A stretch of DNA of 64,000 nt from Flagellimonas lutimaris (lineage in GTDB: Bacteria; Bacteroidota; Bacteroidia; Flavobacteriales; Flavobacteriaceae): positions 66,552-130,551 of the forward strand of contig NZ_QXFH01000077.1 in the NCBI RefSeq assembly GCF_003581615.1, given 5' to 3'. Shown piece after piece: positions 1-8,362 of this stretch. The notes under the pieces are model-generated. The model did not search any database. It was not told the origin of the DNA and saw nothing but the letters and a program-made list of their open reading frames with translations. Numbering within the stretch: position 1 is the stretch's first letter; each line of letters begins with the position of its first letter. The position numbers and the translations under genes are program-made.

Positions 1-1
1 C

Positions 2-1933
2 AACCTTAAAGGTAAAAGGGTCAATAATTGGGTGACCGACTCTTATGCATACGGAAAGGACCAGGAGCCATTGTACAAATCCATTCCTTTTTATGTTGGA
101 CTTAAAGAAAGTGTGGCATACGGGATATTTTTTGATAATTCATTTAGTACTTATTTTGATTTTGCCGGAGAAAGACGAAATGTGACCAGTTTTTGGGCCG
201 ACGGTGGAGAAATGAATTATTACTTTTTCTATGGACCAAAAATGTGCGATGTAGTGGAGTCTTATACCGATTTAACCGGTGTTCCAGAATTACCACCACT
301 TTGGGCCCTAGGTTTTCATCAATCTAAATGGAGCTACTACCCTGAGAAAAAAGTAAAGGATATCGCCTCAACTTTTAGAAAGTTGAACATCCCATGTGAT
401 GCCATTTACCTGGATATTGATTACATGGAAGGGTTTAGATGCTTTACTTGGGATAACAAATACTTCCCCAATCCTAAAAAAATGATTGAGGAACTGGAAG
501 AAGATGGTTTTAAGACCATTACTATGATTGACCCTGGTATTAAGATAGACCGCGATTATTGGGTGTATCAACAAGCCATGGACAATGGTTTTTTCTGTAG
601 AAGAGCTGATGGTCCTCATTTTAAGGGAAAAGTATGGCCAGGGGAATGTAAATTTCCCGATTTTACAAATCCAGAAGTAAGGGAATGGTGGGCCGATTTA
701 TATAAGGAAATGATAGCTGACATGGGTGTTAGTGGGGTATGGAACGATATGAACGAACCTGCTATAATGGAAGTTCCGACCAAAACCGCCAATTTGGATG
801 TACGTCATGATTATGATGGGCATCCTTGTAGCCACAGAAAAGCGCATAATGTGTATGGTATGCAAATGGTGCGTGCCACGTATGAAGGTGTTAAAAAGTT
901 TATGTTTCCTCGTAGACCATTTGTTCTCACACGCGCTGCATATGCAGGAACCCAACGTTATTGCGCCACATGGACGGGGGATAATGTTGCCACATGGGAA
1001 CATTTATGGATTGCCAATGTACAGATGCAACGTATGTGCATGAGTGGTTATTCTTTTGTAGGTTCCGATATCGGAGGATTCGCGGAGCAACCCAATGGTG
1101 AACTGTTTGCCCGTTGGATGCAATTGGCCGTTTTCCATCCATTTTGTAGGGTGCACTCAAGCGGTGACCACGGAGATCAAGAGCCTTGGTCGTTCGGTGA
1201 TGAAATTACGGATATCGTTAGAGAGTTTATTGAACTGAGGTACCAACTAATGCCTTACCTCTATACCATGTTCTACAATTACATCAAAGAAGGATTTCCA
1301 ATGCTTCAATCCTTGGTTTTTTATGATCAAGAAGATCCTCAGACACATTTCCGTACCGATGAGTTCATATTTGGAAAACAAATGTTGGTATGCCCTATTC
1401 AAGAGCCCAACGCACAAGGCAGGAGAATGTACTTCCCAAAGGGAAATTGGTATAACTATTGGACAGATGAATTAATAGGGGGAGGTGTTGAACGCTGGGT
1501 ATCTGCAGAAATTCACCGTGTACCTTTGTTCGTTAAAGAAGGAGCCATGATACCAAAATATCCGGTACAACAGTATATCGGAGAAAAGGAAATAGAAAAA
1601 TTGGCCATTGATGTGTATTTTAAAGAAGGGACTGAAAAATCAAGGGTATACGAAGACCAGCAAGAAGGGTACGATTATAAAAAAGGGAGATATAGTTTAA
1701 GACGCTTTAAACTGACAGGGAAGGAAAACGAACTGATTATACAACAGTTTAAAGATGGTAATTTCATCACCCCTTATGACAATTTTATAATGACTTTCCA
1801 TGGGCTTCCTTTTACCATCGAAACTGTGGAACTGGATAATGTGGAGGTTGATTTGAAAGATATCAAGCTAAATGGCAACAACTCTATCGAAGTGAGTAAG
1901 GATTTTACAGAGCTTCACATTTTTGGAAAATAA
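2..1933 (+). CDS. Glycoside hydrolase family 31 (alpha-glucosidase type), 5' end outside window
   Basis: GH31 retaining glycosidase, expected to release alpha-linked glucose or xylose residues. The frame is open from base 2, and the residues before the GTG at 32 (LKGKRVNNW) already match the family, so the gene begins upstream of the window; GTG 32 is not a real start. The family nucleophile motif WNDMNEP is present (Asp codon 746-748), and the acid/base Asp lies in TWTGDN (codon 980-982). The rest follows the family order of TIM barrel, then beta-sandwich domains (the ALFVKEGAMIP-like region and a DUF5110-like tail). About 643 residues of a usual 700-850 are visible. Substrate and cellular location cannot be read because the N-terminus is missing. 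The next gene follows after 38 bp and may be cotranscribed. Confidence 0.93.
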   Translation, partial: NLKGKRVNNWVTDSYAYGKDQEPLYKSIPFYVGLKESVAYGIFFDNSFSTYFDFAGERRNVTSFWADGGEMNYYFFYGPKMCDVVESYTDLTGVPELPPLWALGFHQSKWSYYPEKKVKDIASTFRKLNIPCDAIYLDIDYMEGFRCFTWDNKYFPNPKKMIEELEEDGFKTITMIDPGIKIDRDYWVYQQAMDNGFFCRRADGPHFKGKVWPGECKFPDFTNPEVREWWADLYKEMIADMGVSGVWNDMNEPAIMEVPTKTANLDVRHDYDGHPCSHRKAHNVYGMQMVRATYEGVKKFMFPRRPFVLTRAAYAGTQRYCATWTGDNVATWEHLWIANVQMQRMCMSGYSFVGSDIGGFAEQPNGELFARWMQLAVFHPFCRVHSSGDHGDQEPWSFGDEITDIVREFIELRYQLMPYLYTMFYNYIKEGFPMLQSLVFYDQEDPQTHFRTDEFIFGKQMLVCPIQEPNAQGRRMYFPKGNWYNYWTDELIGGGVERWVSAEIHRVPLFVKEGAMIPKYPVQQYIGEKEIEKLAIDVYFKEGTEKSRVYEDQQEGYDYKKGRYSLRRFKLTGKENELIIQQFKDGNFITPYDNFIMTFHGLPFTIETVELDNVEVDLKDIKLNGNNSIEVSKDFTELHIFGK

Positions 1934-1971
1934 ATTTTCGTAATTTCATTTGACAAAACACCATTAACGAT

Positions 1972-2781
1972 ATGAAAAAGCTTGTTCTAACTACGGTTTT
2001 AATTTTATTGCTTTCAGCATGTAAAACAAATCCATTTACAGGAAAAAGCACATTGAATTTTTATAGCAATAGCCAAATGTTCCCAATGGCATTTTCCCAA
2101 TATGACCAGTTTTTGGGGGAAAACAAAGTGGTCAAAGGAACATCTGATGCCCAAATGATTACAAAGGTTGGACAACGTATTGCCTCAGCTGCAGAACGTT
2201 GGTTGGATGCCAATGGATATCCAGGATATTTAAAGGACTATCAGTGGGAATATAATCTTGTACAAGATGAAACAGTTAACGCATGGTGTATGCCTGGTGG
2301 TAAAATTGTTTTTTACACTGGAATTTTGCCCATTGCACAAAATGAGACAGGTATTGCTGTTGTAATGGGGCACGAAGTGGCCCACGCATTGGCCGATCAT
2401 GGCGCTCAGCGTATGAGTGCGGGCACGATTCAACAAATAGGCGCTGTAGCAGGTAATGTAGCCATTCAAGACGATAAGACCAGAGGATTGTTCAATCAAG
2501 CATATGGCGTGGGTTCGCAAATCGGGGTTATGCTGCCCTTTAGCAGAAACCATGAAACAGAAGCTGATAGAATTGGTCTTCAGATCATGGCCATTGCCGG
2601 CTATAATCCAGAGGAGGCTGCTAAGCTCTGGCAACGAATGAAAGCAGAATCTGGAGGTCAGGCACCACCGGAGTTTTTGAGTACGCACCCATCCAATGAT
2701 ACAAGAATCAGTAATTTGACTGCTTGGGCCCCGGCCGCAAAACAAGAAGCTAGAAAGTTTGGTGTAACCACTTTCAAGTGA
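1972..2781 (+). CDS. M48 family metalloprotease, lipoprotein
   Basis: Peptidase M48 of the BepA/LoiP/Oma1-like group, probably a cell-envelope quality-control protease. The N-terminus is a lipoprotein signal (hydrophobic stretch to LLLSAC, lipidated Cys17). The zinc site is HEVAH (residues 134-138), with the third ligand Glu195 in HETEAD. A conserved STHPSNDTRI segment lies near the C-terminus. At 269 residues it is the usual length for the short periplasmic forms that lack TPR repeats. It is followed by a long inverted repeat (2802-2865) that may end transcription. Substrate unknown. Confidence 0.93.
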   Translation: MKKLVLTTVLILLLSACKTNPFTGKSTLNFYSNSQMFPMAFSQYDQFLGENKVVKGTSDAQMITKVGQRIASAAERWLDANGYPGYLKDYQWEYNLVQDETVNAWCMPGGKIVFYTGILPIAQNETGIAVVMGHEVAHALADHGAQRMSAGTIQQIGAVAGNVAIQDDKTRGLFNQAYGVGSQIGVMLPFSRNHETEADRIGLQIMAIAGYNPEEAAKLWQRMKAESGGQAPPEFLSTHPSNDTRISNLTAWAPAAKQEARKFGVTTFK

Positions 2782-2801
2782 TTTTAATATAAACAAAACA
2801 G

Positions 2802-2865
2802 AAATGTCATTTCAACCTTTTGCAAGGACTTATGGTAAGTTCGTATTTGGTTTGAAATGACATTT
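2802..2865. repeat. Long near-perfect inverted repeat between the M48 and MFS genes
   Basis: The left arm at 2802-2817 (AAATGTCATTTCAACC) is matched by the right arm at 2849-2865 as its reverse complement with one extra base, separated by a 31-base loop. The right arm is followed by TTTCTTTG. It could act as a terminator for the upstream gene or be a copy of a dispersed palindromic element; the loop is long for a classical terminator. Confidence 0.6.
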
Positions 2866-2884
2866 TCTTTGTAATGGAAAAGAT

Positions 2885-4207
2885 ATGGCGCAAACACTAG
2901 CATTGAAGGGAAGCAAGAAACTATTGAATGCTTGGGCGTTTTACGATTGGGCCAATTCTGTTTACAGTTTGGTTATTTCCTCGGCCATTTTCCCTTTGTT
3001 TTATGGGTTATTGTTCAGAACTTCCGGTATAGAGCAGGTCACCATTTTGGGAGGTGAGATAGCAAGAGCTCCCTTAATCAGTTATGTTACTTCTCTGGCT
3101 TTTGTTTTTATTGCCATTGTAACACCACTTGTTTCCGGAGTGGCGGATTATATGGGAAACAAAAAAGTATTTTTAAAGTTCTTTTGCTATTTGGGAGCCG
3201 CTTCATGTATTGGATTGTATTGGTTTTCTTTGGAGTATATTTATTTTGGTCTTGCTTGCTATTTCTTCGGACTTGTGGGATTCTGGGTGAGTTTTGCCAT
3301 TAACAATTCGTACTTGCCCGATATTGCCTATCCGGAACAGCAAGACCGGATAAGTGCCAAAGGATTTTCGCTTGGGTATATTGGTAGTGTGATATTATTG
3401 GTCTTTAATCTGGCCATGGTAATGAATCCCGATATTTTTGGAATAACAGATAAAGGCGGAGAGATTGCAGAAATGAAGGCTATGAAATATTCTTTCATTT
3501 CCGTGGGTATATGGTGGGCTCTATTTAGTCAGTATACTTTTAAGCATTTGCCCAAAGGGTATAAACGTGAGGGGGAACGTCACCATATTATTCTAAATGG
3601 TTTTAAGGAATTAAAATTGGTATGGCATCAACTTGGGGAGAATAGAAAACTGAAACGGTATTTAGGTGCTTTTTTTACCTATAGTATGGCAGTACAGACC
3701 ATTATGTTGATTGCCACCTATTTTGGGGAAGAGGAAATTGTATGGGGTTCCGATAGTGAGCGTACTACTGGATTAATCGTAAGTATTTTATTGATCCAGA
3801 TAGTAGCTATATTGGGAGCAACGGTTACTGCTTGGGCCTCCAAAGCTTTTGGGAACATCCGAACACTTGTGGTGATCAATGTTATTTGGTCAATGCTCTG
3901 TGTATATGCCTATTTTCTTCAAACTCCAATGGATTTTTACATTGCAGCAGGGTTGGTTGGAATTGTCATGGGGGGAATTCAAGCACTTTCCCGTTCTACC
4001 TATTCCAAATTTTTACCGGACACTACGGATACCACATCGTTTTTTAGTTTTTACGATGTCGCCGAAAAGATAGGCATCATCATAGGTACCTTTATGTATG
4101 GAATGATCTCCCAGCTCACGGGAAGCATGCGAAACAGTACTATCTTCTTGGCAATATTCTTTTTAATAGGTATCTTTTTACTGACGAGAGTCGATAAAAA
4201 GAACTAA
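2885..4207 (+). CDS. MFS transporter, UMF1/Atg22-like
   Basis: Major facilitator of the Atg22-like (UMF1) family. The N-terminal signature KLLNAWAFYDWANSVYSLVI is typical of this group, and about twelve hydrophobic segments can be counted across 440 residues. The conserved loop QALSRSTYSKFLPD near residue 370 is also characteristic. The substrate in bacteria is not established; export of amino acids or small metabolites is inferred only from the eukaryotic relatives. The stop is 4 bp before the next start, so it is cotranscribed with the YdjC-like deacetylase. Confidence 0.9.
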   Translation: MAQTLALKGSKKLLNAWAFYDWANSVYSLVISSAIFPLFYGLLFRTSGIEQVTILGGEIARAPLISYVTSLAFVFIAIVTPLVSGVADYMGNKKVFLKFFCYLGAASCIGLYWFSLEYIYFGLACYFFGLVGFWVSFAINNSYLPDIAYPEQQDRISAKGFSLGYIGSVILLVFNLAMVMNPDIFGITDKGGEIAEMKAMKYSFISVGIWWALFSQYTFKHLPKGYKREGERHHIILNGFKELKLVWHQLGENRKLKRYLGAFFTYSMAVQTIMLIATYFGEEEIVWGSDSERTTGLIVSILLIQIVAILGATVTAWASKAFGNIRTLVVINVIWSMLCVYAYFLQTPMDFYIAAGLVGIVMGGIQALSRSTYSKFLPDTTDTTSFFSFYDVAEKIGIIIGTFMYGMISQLTGSMRNSTIFLAIFFLIGIFLLTRVDKKN

Positions 4208-4211
4208 ACAA

Positions 4212-5132
4212 ATGAAACATTTTTTACGGATTGCCCTTTCCTTATTTTTGATGGGGCAGGGGCTCAGTGCCCAAAAGAGTCTTCAGGAACGATTGGGGTA
4301 TTCCAACGACGCCAAACTTTTGATAGTCCATGCAGATGATTTGGGGGTCATCCACGGGGTAAACCAAGCATCTTTTAAAGCCATGCAAGAAGGGTCGGTG
4401 AGCAGCGCAAGTATCATGGTACCTACCCCATGGTTGCCGGAGGTGGCCAAATATGCCACAGCCAATCCCGATCACGATATGGGTATTCATCTAACATTGA
4501 CCAGCGAATGGCAATTGTTGCGGTGGAGCCCTGTAGCTCCCCGTTCTCAGGTGTCCAGTTTGGTGAATTCAAATGGGTATTTTTATCCGGATTGCAATAC
4601 GTTGTGGGAAAACGCCAAGATAGAAGAAGTGGAAATAGAGTTGCGTGCACAAATAGAAAAAGCTATTGCAATGGGTATTCAGCCTACACATTTGGACAGC
4701 CATATGGGTTGTTTGTTCTCCACGGACCCCCGCTATTATCAACTATATACCAAATTGGCCGATGAATACGGTATTCCGGCCATGGTCAATCATCAAATTG
4801 AACAATTGGGAGGCGATGAAATTGAAGAACCACCAGTGGTCATTGATCAAATTTTTGGAGCAGGTACCGAAGATTTTGATAAAGATGCCATGGGAAAATA
4901 CTACGCTGATACCTTAAAGAATTTGGAGCCCGGCGTACACGTGATGATCATTCATTGCGGGTATGACAATATGGAGAGCCAAGGTATGTCTTTTGAACAT
5001 CCCTACTGGGGTGCCAAATGGCGGCAAGATGATTATGATTTTTTTGCCAGTGACGAATGTGCTAGAATTCTCGAGGAGCAGAACATACATTTGGTTACAT
5101 GGAAGGAAATCGGAAAGTTGCTGAAAAAATAA
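4212..5132 (+). CDS. YdjC/ChbG-like polysaccharide deacetylase family protein
   Basis: Member of the YdjC (ChbG) carbohydrate deacetylase family, which removes N-acetyl groups from small sugars such as chitooligosaccharides. A cleavable signal peptide is visible (MKHFLRIALSLFLMGQGLSA, about residues 1-20), so it should act in the periplasm. Metal-binding elements are the HADDLG motif near residues 40-45, GIHLTL near 93-98 and HLDSHMG near 160-166. At 306 residues it is normal length. It ends in a strong bidirectional terminator. Substrate not determinable from sequence. Confidence 0.88.
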   Translation: MKHFLRIALSLFLMGQGLSAQKSLQERLGYSNDAKLLIVHADDLGVIHGVNQASFKAMQEGSVSSASIMVPTPWLPEVAKYATANPDHDMGIHLTLTSEWQLLRWSPVAPRSQVSSLVNSNGYFYPDCNTLWENAKIEEVEIELRAQIEKAIAMGIQPTHLDSHMGCLFSTDPRYYQLYTKLADEYGIPAMVNHQIEQLGGDEIEEPPVVIDQIFGAGTEDFDKDAMGKYYADTLKNLEPGVHVMIIHCGYDNMESQGMSFEHPYWGAKWRQDDYDFFASDECARILEEQNIHLVTWKEIGKLLKK

Positions 5133-5161
5133 AAAAGCCCTGAGGGTATCAGGGCTTTTTC
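5132..5161. terminator. Bidirectional rho-independent terminator
   Basis: AAAAAGCCCTGA, a five-base loop, and TCAGGGCTTTTT form a perfect stem with A/T tails on both sides. It lies between two convergent genes and can serve both strands. Confidence 0.9.
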
Positions 5162-5188
5162 AGTTTTTGATTGATGATAAACTCGGTG

Positions 5189-5914
5189 TTATCCCTTGGT
5201 AATGTCTCCCGAACCGGAAGCTTTGGATTTGATTTTTTTTGGGTTTCCTCTGTAATGTATATCTCCTGAACCCGATACTCTTGCATCAATAGATTCGTTG
5301 GCGGTTACTTTGATATCTGCAGAACCGGAAACCATAGCAGTTACAAAATCAGCTTCCAGATCGTAGGCTTTTATATCTCCAGAACCGGAAACTGAAACTG
5401 TAAAATCAGTGGCCCTACCCGATAGGTTGATGTCCCCCGAACCAGATAATGAGGCATCCAGTTCATCGGCTTCGACCATTAGTGTAACATCCCCAGATCC
5501 TGACATAGCGGCACTAAAATGGTCAGCCTTAATGGTTGTTTGTCCTACTAGGTCTCCAGAACCAGATAGACTTACAGCGTGAATGGACTCTATTGGCACT
5601 ATCACATGGATACCACTTTTCCAGTTAGAAGGTTTTAGGTTGACACCCTTTTCTTTTTTAATGACCAATTTTCCGTTTTTTACCTCGGTTTTGATGTATT
5701 CCAATAAATTGGATTCTCCTTTTAGGGTTATTTCTCCTTCAGTACCGGATACCAGCTCTACATCGAACCAACCGGCCATGGCAACTTCGTCATAGTCGCC
5801 TATAGAACGTTCAATGGTTACTACATCGCCATTGCCCTTGATTCTTTTTCCCCATTGGGCATTGGTACAGGCAATCATTCCTAATGCCAACGTAAGCGTG
5901 ATAATTTTTTTCAT
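5189..5914 (-). CDS. Head-GIN (DUF2807) domain protein
   Basis: Secreted beta-solenoid-like protein of the DUF2807 / head-GIN family. The N-terminus is a signal (MKKIITLTLALGMIACTNAQ), compatible with a lipoprotein at Cys16 or with ordinary cleavage before Gln. Seven SGSGD-type turns recur at about 19-residue spacing across residues 110-240, as expected for a right-handed beta-helix. It is the last gene of the ECF sigma operon (32 bp after the DUF4097-like gene). Function unknown; members of this family often sit in cell-envelope stress operons. The short DNA repeats in this gene are coding repeats only. Confidence 0.88.
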   Translation of the reverse strand: MKKIITLTLALGMIACTNAQWGKRIKGNGDVVTIERSIGDYDEVAMAGWFDVELVSGTEGEITLKGESNLLEYIKTEVKNGKLVIKKEKGVNLKPSNWKSGIHVIVPIESIHAVSLSGSGDLVGQTTIKADHFSAAMSGSGDVTLMVEADELDASLSGSGDINLSGRATDFTVSVSGSGDIKAYDLEADFVTAMVSGSADIKVTANESIDARVSGSGDIHYRGNPKKIKSKASGSGDITKG

Positions 5915-5946
5915 GATCTTGTGTTTAAATTGTTTTTGATTTGATG

Positions 5947-7047
5947 TTAATTCTGATAAAAGGATATGCCTCCGTAGTCACTGGTAATGTTTACCCTATT
6001 TCCGGAATTTGCTTGTCCATAATAACCTTTATAGTACTTTTCACTTGACTTTTCTTTGCTGATATTGATTTCAAAATCATCCTTGCCGCTTACGCCTGCA
6101 TATTCAGTTGAAATTTCAAAATCGAAATGGTACCCAGGGTCATAGCCTATTTTGATGCCTGTGTAATCGGATCTGATTTCCAAGTTCCCTGCATCTGCTG
6201 CCATGCGGTCTATTTTTATAGAACCATAGTCACTATTGATGGCCACATTGCCGTGCACGTTGCCCAATTTTACACCGATATAGTCTCCGTTGCCATCCAC
6301 ATTTTTTACATTTCTTACATCAATGGAACCGTAGTCACTGGAATATTCAAGGTTTTCCATTTCTTCGACCACTGCATTGGTATAATCTGCCTTAATAATC
6401 AGGTTACCTGCTTTTTCAATCGTAAAGCCGGAGTAATCGGCTATAATTTCGGCACTATTAATATAGTCAAATGTAGATCGAGAGGTATAATCGAACCGAA
6501 GTTCGTTGTTGCGGCCTCTTAGCTCTCCTATTTCCAATGTTCCATAGTCACAGCTTATTTTGGCATGGCCATCAATACGGTCCAAGATTATGCTTCCGTA
6601 GTCATTGCTTAAATTTACGCTGTTTTTTACGGGCAACTTGATGGTGTAATTTACTTGTACGCTTACTTTTTTGCGTTTTCCCCAGCTCCATCCCCAGCTA
6701 TTTTTTCTGTCTCCGAACCTTGAAATGGCTGAAACCATGCTTGGACTGTTTTCAAAATCCACGTCAATCTCATTCAATCGCTCTTGCACCCGGTCTTCGT
6801 CGTTACCGTTGGTTTTTATGTGTACCTCGATTACAACACGATTTTCGTTCCAAGAAGTTATGTTGAGGTTACCGTAGCTGTTTTTTACCTTAAAAAGAGC
6901 ATCCGAGTTAACGTTATATTCTCTTTTAATGGTTTTTTCCTTGGTGTACCTGCCGTTCAACTTGTCTTTGTCCACATGGGCAATAGCGACAAGCGGAATA
7001 AAAGCCAAGGCGAAAAAGATGTATTTAAATTGTAAAGCTTTCATCAT
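5947..7047 (-). CDS. DUF4097-like beta-strand-repeat envelope protein
   Basis: Secreted repeat protein with a signal peptide (hydrophobic stretch FFALAFIPLVAIAH). From about residue 130 on, the motif DYG or DYTG/DYSG returns every 18-22 residues (SNDYGS, SCDYGT, FDYTS, ADYSG, ADYTN, SSDYGS, NSDYGS, RSDYTG, TSDYGG), indicating a beta-solenoid. It resembles the DUF4097 family. Its start overlaps the end of the anti-sigma-like gene by 23 bp, so translation is probably coupled. The first ATG (7047) or the next codon may be used. Molecular role unknown; it is likely the main target or sensor output of the adjacent ECF system. Confidence 0.82.
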   Translation of the reverse strand: MMKALQFKYIFFALAFIPLVAIAHVDKDKLNGRYTKEKTIKREYNVNSDALFKVKNSYGNLNITSWNENRVVIEVHIKTNGNDEDRVQERLNEIDVDFENSPSMVSAISRFGDRKNSWGWSWGKRKKVSVQVNYTIKLPVKNSVNLSNDYGSIILDRIDGHAKISCDYGTLEIGELRGRNNELRFDYTSRSTFDYINSAEIIADYSGFTIEKAGNLIIKADYTNAVVEEMENLEYSSDYGSIDVRNVKNVDGNGDYIGVKLGNVHGNVAINSDYGSIKIDRMAADAGNLEIRSDYTGIKIGYDPGYHFDFEISTEYAGVSGKDDFEINISKEKSSEKYYKGYYGQANSGNRVNITSDYGGISFYQN

Positions 7048-7585
7048 TTTGTGATTTTAAATTCTTAATGTTTTCTATTTGGCTCAAAACTTCTTTCAAA
7101 AGGTCGATTCGTGTTTGGAAATTGTTGATCATTGCGCTCATAATAATTTTACTGTCACCACCATTTACCAAATCTTGTTCAAGGGTCTGGTAATCTTTGT
7201 CCAACCGTTGTAGTTGTATCATGGTGTCATCCACCAATTGCGCTGTTTCCGGAGTTTTCTCATCCTGAAGCTCTTCAACTTGCTGTTCAATAAGATTGGC
7301 AAAGTAGAACTCGGTTTGGGAAACTTCAGGTGCCATTCTTACCACCTGTTGTTTAATACTGGGCTGCGGCCCAAAAGCTTGGTATCCCAAAAGCGCCACT
7401 AGGGCAACGGATGCAGCAATGGACAAGTGTTTCCACCAAGAGGTATTCTTTTTGTGAAGGGCAATGGTGCCCTGGTTTTGGTTCAATTTTTCCAAAAACC
7501 GATCTTGGTGCCCACTTTGTGGCTCTTCTACATCCAACTCTCCGTGGAGTCTCTCAAACAAACTATTTAAATTATCCCTGCTCAT
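7025..7585 (-). CDS. Single-pass membrane protein, probable anti-sigma factor
   Basis: 186 residues with a charged N-terminal cytoplasmic region (residues 1-52), one transmembrane segment (about 55-71, SIAASVALVALLGYQAF), and a helical C-terminal part facing the periplasm. This layout, and its place 2 bp after an ECF sigma gene, are those of an anti-sigma factor. No HxxxCxxC zinc motif (ZAS domain) is present. The assignment rests on context and topology rather than a recognised domain. The C-terminal half is predicted coiled or helical (repeated Gln, Leu, Glu). Confidence 0.7.
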   Translation of the reverse strand: MSRDNLNSLFERLHGELDVEEPQSGHQDRFLEKLNQNQGTIALHKKNTSWWKHLSIAASVALVALLGYQAFGPQPSIKQQVVRMAPEVSQTEFYFANLIEQQVEELQDEKTPETAQLVDDTMIQLQRLDKDYQTLEQDLVNGGDSKIIMSAMINNFQTRIDLLKEVLSQIENIKNLKSQNDESFTI

Positions 7586-7587
7586 AA

Positions 7588-8145
7588 CTAAACATTTACG
7601 GTCAACTTTTTTCTCAGGCTTTGTTTGGCCCTCGAAATCGTGGTTCTACAATTAGCATAGCTAATGTTCATTATTTCACTGATCTCTTCGTAATCGTACC
7701 CTTCAATTAAATGTAAGGTCAAAGAAACTCTGTAATTGTCTTTCAAACTTTTCATGGTTTCCATCACTTTTTGAGCCTTCAGTTCTGTGTAACCATTCTG
7801 ATCCGAAGCAACTCCATCATTATCTTCGACCTTGTACATTACGTCATCCAAATCCACAGCACGTTTTTTTTGCTGTTTATTGTAATGATAGATGCTGTTA
7901 TTGATCACAATCCGCTTTAACCATGCCCCGAAGGTGACGTCTCCCTTAAAGGTGTGCAGTTTGGTAAATGCGCTCAGGAACGATTCCTGCATCACATCTT
8001 CGGCTTCAGCAGTATGTTTTACAATCCTAAAAGCGGTGTTGTACATCGCTTTGTAATAGCGGTTATAAATCTCTAGCTGTGCACTTTGCTTACCCTGCAT
8101 GCACAATTTTAGCAGTGTGTCAATATGTTCATTTTGTTGGCTCAA
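7588..8145 (-). CDS. ECF RNA polymerase sigma factor
   Basis: 185-residue sigma-70-family factor with only regions 2 and 4. Region 2 covers about residues 22-90 (AEDVMQESFLSAFTKL, then the FGAWLKRIVINNSI stretch of region 2.4), and region 4 covers about 125-178 (LIEGYDYEEISEIMNISYANCRTTISRAKQ, a helix-turn-helix). It heads a four-gene operon with the probable anti-sigma factor and two beta-solenoid envelope proteins. It is inferred to answer an envelope signal and to control at least its own operon. Confidence 0.93.
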   Translation of the reverse strand: MSQQNEHIDTLLKLCMQGKQSAQLEIYNRYYKAMYNTAFRIVKHTAEAEDVMQESFLSAFTKLHTFKGDVTFGAWLKRIVINNSIYHYNKQQKKRAVDLDDVMYKVEDNDGVASDQNGYTELKAQKVMETMKSLKDNYRVSLTLHLIEGYDYEEISEIMNISYANCRTTISRAKQSLRKKLTVNV

Positions 8146-8160
8146 AAAATGAATGGTTTG

Positions 8161-8193
8161 TCTTATAGATTAACCAATTTACCAATTGTTACA
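8161..8193 (-). promoter_or_regulatory. Possible ECF-type promoter of the sigma operon
   Basis: On the minus strand, TGTAAC (8193-8188) is followed after 17 nt by ATCTATAAGA (8170-8161), 15 nt before the sigma-factor start. TGTAAC resembles -35 boxes of autoregulated ECF promoters. No TAnnTTTG box is seen here. Weak evidence. Confidence 0.3.
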
Positions 8194-8362
8194 CTTTTTT
8201 CTTAAAATTTGAATTTTAATGGCACAAGAATTGCCTTTTAATGGGTGATAATAAGCTTGTGAGTCGCCATAAACATTGATTTTGAGGGATTTGTGCAGGC
8301 TTTAATGTTGAATAAAAATATTGGTTGTTTGTTTATTATGACAAAATGACCGAAAAGATGAT

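Noticed and set aside
5200..5600. Regularly spaced similar DNA segments (CCAGAACCGGAA type), at first sight CRISPR-like
   Set aside because: They are the codons of the SGSGD repeats of the DUF2807 gene; spacers are also coding and related, and no cas genes are near.
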